From Hypsibius dujardini (Eukaryota; Tardigrada; Eutardigrada; Parachela; Hypsibiidae): a stretch of DNA of 22,025 nucleotides. The stretch spans positions 1-22,025 of the forward strand of contig LRSR01009559.1 of the NCBI GenBank assembly GCA_001579985.1, read 5' to 3'. The position numbers and the translations under genes are program-made. The notes beneath the pieces were generated by a model. It was not told where the DNA came from and did not search any database. It saw only the letters and a list, made by a program, of their open reading frames with translations. Shown piece by piece: positions 18,403 through 22,025 of this stretch. The stretch's first letter is position 1. Every line of letters starts with the position of its first letter.

Positions 18403-21142
18403 ATGCAGCGAAAAATTAACGTCGACCAAGATCAGGTACCGCGCATTTGGGTTTCCTTCATTGTTAAGTCTTTTTCGAACTTGACTTCAATTCGAGAAGT
18501 GATTGTAATATTTTTGGTATTCCATTTAAATAGGATCGCTACCTTGGTAGCTCCAACCGGGGAATCTCCAGCTCATTCGATCTCGGATACAAGGGCGGTA
18601 CGTTAACAAAAGTTGCGAATTTATTTACTTAATTTAATTTATTTTAATTGTGTAATTTGTTAGTAAGCAATTAAAATTGAAATTTAGGATAAAACAAAAT
18701 ACGTTGTATGTTGATTTAAAATTATAAGAATAGAAACGCATTTTTTAACAAACGGCAATTTAACTAATTAAACTTAACTAAAAAATGCGTTTTATAACAA
18801 TTTAAATTTCGAAAAATGCAAACGTTTGAACTCGATGTGTCTAATAGCAATTTAATTTCTAAATCGGGACAAGAAATCTGAAGCCTATGAAATTATGTTT
18901 TATTAAGCATTTAAAGTCTCATTTAAATTAGCACAAAACTAGGTCTCATTTAAGTTCACTTTAGAAAAATACAAACTTCAAACGGCGGTGTTTTATGCCC
19001 ACTTACTTTAGAACTCGAATCACTTATGCGCGCTTTTATGAAAACGAAAACTGCAATCGCGAAACTGCGCTTTTATCAAATCGCAAATTCACAGCAATCG
19101 CGAAACTGATGGGTTATTTTATTATCTTATTCATGTGTTATTGTTTATAATAATATTGTAAAATCCCCCGGTTTTATTCAGGTCGCAGTGGAAACCAATG
19201 GCAAAGCAACTGGGGCCAACAGGAAGTCCCCTTGCGATGCCAGTGGGGTCAATCTAGTCAGCCTTGTAACAACTACTGGAAACCTCAGCAGGAATGCCTG
19301 CCTCTGAGCGGCCAATACGGACAGGGCGGTCAGCAATGGAATTGCAACGTCGATCAGGACGTTCCGTATTACAACAGACAGCAACAGCAGCAGTACTGCG
19401 GTCAGCAACCGTGCGGCACCCAGTGCGACTACTCCAAGGGAGGACAGCAGGGATGGCAACAACAAAGCGGCCTCCAGGTAAATATTGTCTTAACGAATTT
19501 AGCAACAAAATCCTAACATAAGCTAATTAACAGAAAATAATATTCGGTTGTACAATTCCCATTCTATTACTATTGCTATTAATAGTATTGGTTGTACTAT
19601 TGCAAACCCCGTGATTTTAAAGAATTTGTATGTTTGATAAATTATATTTGTAAATAATTAATATTGTTTAAATAAATTTAACAAAAGAATCATTTAGCAA
19701 AAACACTTAAGAGAAAGCGAATGATATTTGGATTTAAAATATGCCATAGTACAATAATCTCCATGTTCAGGAATATTTCGAAACCATGCTTGTAAGCAGT
19801 TTCTATATTTAATATTGATTTAATTTGGGTGAGTTTAGTAAAAGAATCGTTTTAAAAAGCAGCCAGGGGAAAGTGGATGAGATTTGGGTTTAACATACGC
19901 TGTACAATAAAATAAAACAATATATAATAAAAATCCCCGCTAATGAACATTTTTCATTTAATATTTATTAAATCTGCAACTGCACTTACTGTCATTATCG
20001 CAATTTTTCTATGACGTATCAGCTGTATGTAGAATTTCTGTAACGTATTAAGTTGTTGAAACCGCATTGAAATTTTCTGCTTCTCTTCACAGTCGATTTT
20101 CAATCGATTATTAATATTCATTTCACCAGTTCAAATACTATTAAAAATGTAAAACAAATGTGTTAGGTGTATTTAAATTAGACTTGACGTTTATTAGAGT
20201 ATTAAAAGTTGTTAACAAAGAAGTGATATATTTACAGGGTAACTGGCAGGATAACAATCAGCAACGTGGTCAGTGGCAGGGTCCACGACAACGTGGTGGA
20301 CCCATCTGGGAAGGACAAGGAGTGTTCGGTGGTCAACAGCAACTAGCCGGATATGGTGGCCAGCAGCGCGGGGACTATTGGTGTGGCGAGCCGCAGTTGT
20401 GTGGCCAGCGTGTTCAGCAGGACTGGGGCCGCAACAATGGAGGACCGCAGGGTCAATTCGGTAAATTAATTTTGAATTTGAATTTCGGCCTCTCAATTTG
20501 AGTCAACCTGTGTGAATTTGAATAAAACCGCATTTATATTGCGTTTTCACTACACTTTTTATGTGGACTCACAACTACTTGTAATAATTATTTTTAATTA
20601 CAAAAGAATAGTCAAGTACGAGAGATTGGAGATGAGGATTTACGTTCTGTAATGTTATTATTTAGCATCATGGTCTATGATAAAACTGTATAACAAGAAG
20701 AATTTAAATTTGCAAAACGTCGTGTGTGATTTAAAAGACAGAAAAATAGATACAATTTACAGTGAATGTTTTAGCAGTTTTGATTATAAAATAGCTTTTA
20801 AGTTTATTTAACTTTAATTATATTTAATATTTAATAATTAGTTATGCAGTATGAATATGTTATTACTACTCTCCCTATATCACTGAAATGTTGGTATTTC
20901 TTACCACTAGCAGACTACTAATATATTGTTACTAGTATTAGTAAATTACTAAAAGATATATGAATTATACTATTAGCATACTACTAATATACTAGGATAT
21001 ATGTATATATATATTATTTAAATATTTAAACATATAAACTGTCGATAACTGTAAATTGTGCTACAATTGTTTCTCTAGGCTTTTGTCTAGTTCTTTTCTT
21101 TCTGTTTCAGGTGGGAGCCAGGACTTTCGCCGTTCCTTCTAA
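18403..21142 (+). CDS. Gln/Gly/Trp/Cys-rich low-complexity protein, unrecognised
   Basis: Five exons (18403-18435, 18534-18597, 19182-19477, 20238-20460, 21111-21142) join in phase through GT-AG introns into 215 residues. It starts MQRKINVDQDQ, then a Ser/Gly segment (LGSSNRGISSSFDLGYKG). Two large exons follow, rich in QQ, GGQQ, QW and NW units, such as GQYGQGGQQW, RQQQQQYCGQQPCGTQC and GNWQDNNQQRGQWQGPRQRG. It ends GGSQDFRRSF. About 23% is Gln, with 11 Trp and 9 Cys. No signal peptide or membrane segment is seen, and it is probably disordered. The Gln/Gly content resembles prion-like, RNA-binding or structural low-complexity proteins, but I recognise no family. The gene model rests on five compatible splice junctions, a TATA box and an AATAAA after the stop. 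The 11-codon first exon is the weakest part. Confidence 0.75.
18734..18792. repeat. Short inverted repeat in intron 2 of the Gln-rich gene
   Basis: AAACGCATTTTTTA (18734-18747) and its exact complement TAAAAAATGCGTTT (18779-18792) flank a 31-base AT-rich loop. Confidence 0.7.
19052..19108 (+). repeat. Short direct repeat in intron 2
   Basis: GCAATCGCGAAACTG occurs twice, at 19052 and 19094, next to a repeated GCGCTTTTAT. This is a small local duplication. Confidence 0.7.
19685..19920 (+). repeat. Diverged direct repeat in intron 3
   Basis: A segment of about 70 bases beginning AAAGAATCATTTAGC (about 19685) returns about 160 bases later beginning AAAGAATCGTTTTAA. The copies share GAAAG-G-ATGA-ATTTGG-TTTAA and TACAATAA with many substitutions. 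Confidence 0.5.
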
Positions 21143-21318
21143 ATGAGCGAAGGAGGAGCGAATTTAAATGATGGACAATGCATAAAGTTTTCATTTTGAC
21201 CGCTTTTTTTCCGTCATGCTTATACGCAGTTTTCAGTGGTGCGAGCTCGGATCAGTGGAATCCTTTCCTGTTTTGGTTTGAGTACGCATCCGCCCTGATA
21301 TTTCATTCATTACTGGCA

Positions 21319-21324
21319 AATAAA
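21319..21324 (+). terminator. Polyadenylation signal of the Gln-rich protein gene
   Basis: AATAAA lies 177 bases after the stop codon in the expected orientation. Confidence 0.5.
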
Positions 21325-21966
21325 TACTCGTACGTACTCAAAACTGTAAGAAACATAGGTAGAAGACACAACTGACTGGAATTCGCTGGACTGGAAATAT
21401 CGTTTGGGTTTGGAACAATCAATCAATCGCTGTAATAGTTTTAAGGGAAAGTGGCTGAAACTCTCTGATTGGTCCAACGTAATTTGATTGATACCACTAC
21501 GTCATACAGTTACAACGATCACCAGACTACGTATACGTTTGATGAAGTTGAGGGCGTGGCTGCGACATCTCATTGTCTGATTGATTGATTGATTAGTTGT
21601 TGCGTTGGCACTTTTTACGGAATATCTGTATTTGTCGATGCCACGATATTTCATCAGCTGATTTCGAAGTTTCTTCTTGTTGTCGCATTCCTCCCTGTTC
21701 CGTTTTTAATTTCTTTTTTCCTTTTTCCCACTCAGTATTCAGCATCTCTTTTGAATTGTATTTCTCAGCTCGAATCCGATCTCTTTCTTGTATTGTTTTT
21801 CATCCGGTGGTTTGTTTGTCTTGAATCAAAGGTTCAACAGTCCGCTGAAGCGTTGATTGTCTTGATTGTGGCATTGGAACTGCGTCTTCCGCTTGCCTCT
21901 TTTAAATCCCGTTTTTGCTACTCGAGCGAGTTTTTCTTTCTAACTATTTTTCCATATTTTTCCGCC
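21325..21966. promoter_or_regulatory. Upstream region of the right-edge gene
   Basis: This spacer has TTGATTGATTG runs (21418-21426, 21578-21594), then a pyrimidine-rich stretch leading to the start codon at 21967. I see no TATA box near the start. Confidence 0.35.
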
Positions 21967-22025
21967 ATGGCACCCACCCAAAATCTCGCGGGACCCTCGA
22001 ATGTGGACACGGACTGCTGCGCTAG
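21967..22025 (+). CDS. Start of a gene cut by the window edge
   Basis: The ATG has a near-ideal context (CCGCCATGG), after a pyrimidine-rich leader. The 19 codons visible are open (MAPTQNLAGPSNVDTDCCA) and continue past the edge. Too little is present to name the product. Confidence 0.45.
   Translation, partial: MAPTQNLAGPSNVDTDCCA

Noticed and set aside
21178-21824. Two short plus-strand ORFs after the Gln-rich gene
   Set aside because: They lie in its 3' untranslated region and in the upstream region of the next gene, with no family features.

Overview
This is nuclear DNA of an animal, most likely an invertebrate with a fairly compact genome. Genes are split by short GT-AG introns (roughly 80 to 1,200 bases) and are 1 to 4 kb apart. 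One gene encodes a ciliary transition-zone protein (TMEM231) and one a eukaryotic chaperonin co-factor (TXNDC9). Non-coding stretches are AT-rich and full of short inverted-repeat elements. I see no bacterial, plasmid or phage organisation, and I cannot name the phylum from sequence alone.

Layout. Bases 1-711 hold nothing I can identify. On the minus strand, 712-1530 has coding-like fragments with at least one in-frame stop. A minus-strand secreted leucine-rich-repeat (LRR) gene at 2238-3887 has correctly phased exons but an in-frame TGA, and a 158-base MITE-like element sits in its first intron. Bases 3888-5272 have only weak, unrecognised ORFs. A 124-codon plus-strand ORF (5273-5647) is followed at once by a large foldback element (about 5665-6915). 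A complete six-exon TMEM231 gene lies at 7413-8942 (minus). An 891-base intergenic region separates it from the divergent, complete three-exon TXNDC9 gene (9834-11788, plus). Next come a duplicated first exon of an NmrA-like gene (12223-12463, minus) that has lost its splice donor, then a 2.8-kb region of nested inverted repeats, then the intact two-exon NmrA-like gene (15353-16456, minus). A young 357-base MITE with 60-base terminal repeats follows (16815-17171), then a doubtful small minus-strand ORF. A five-exon plus-strand gene at 18403-21142 encodes a 215-residue Gln/Gly/Trp/Cys-rich protein that I do not recognise. The first 59 bases of another plus-strand gene end the window.

The genes do not form an obvious pathway. 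TMEM231 and TXNDC9 share a divergent upstream region. An X-box-like site near TMEM231 would suit regulation by RFX factors, but this is an inference. The less ordinary features are the Gln-rich protein, the two coding frames with single in-frame stops (LRR gene and 1259-1530), the partial duplication of the NmrA gene, the tandem duplication of a splice donor inside TXNDC9 intron 1, and the density of foldback elements. I do not see a clearly new multi-gene system.
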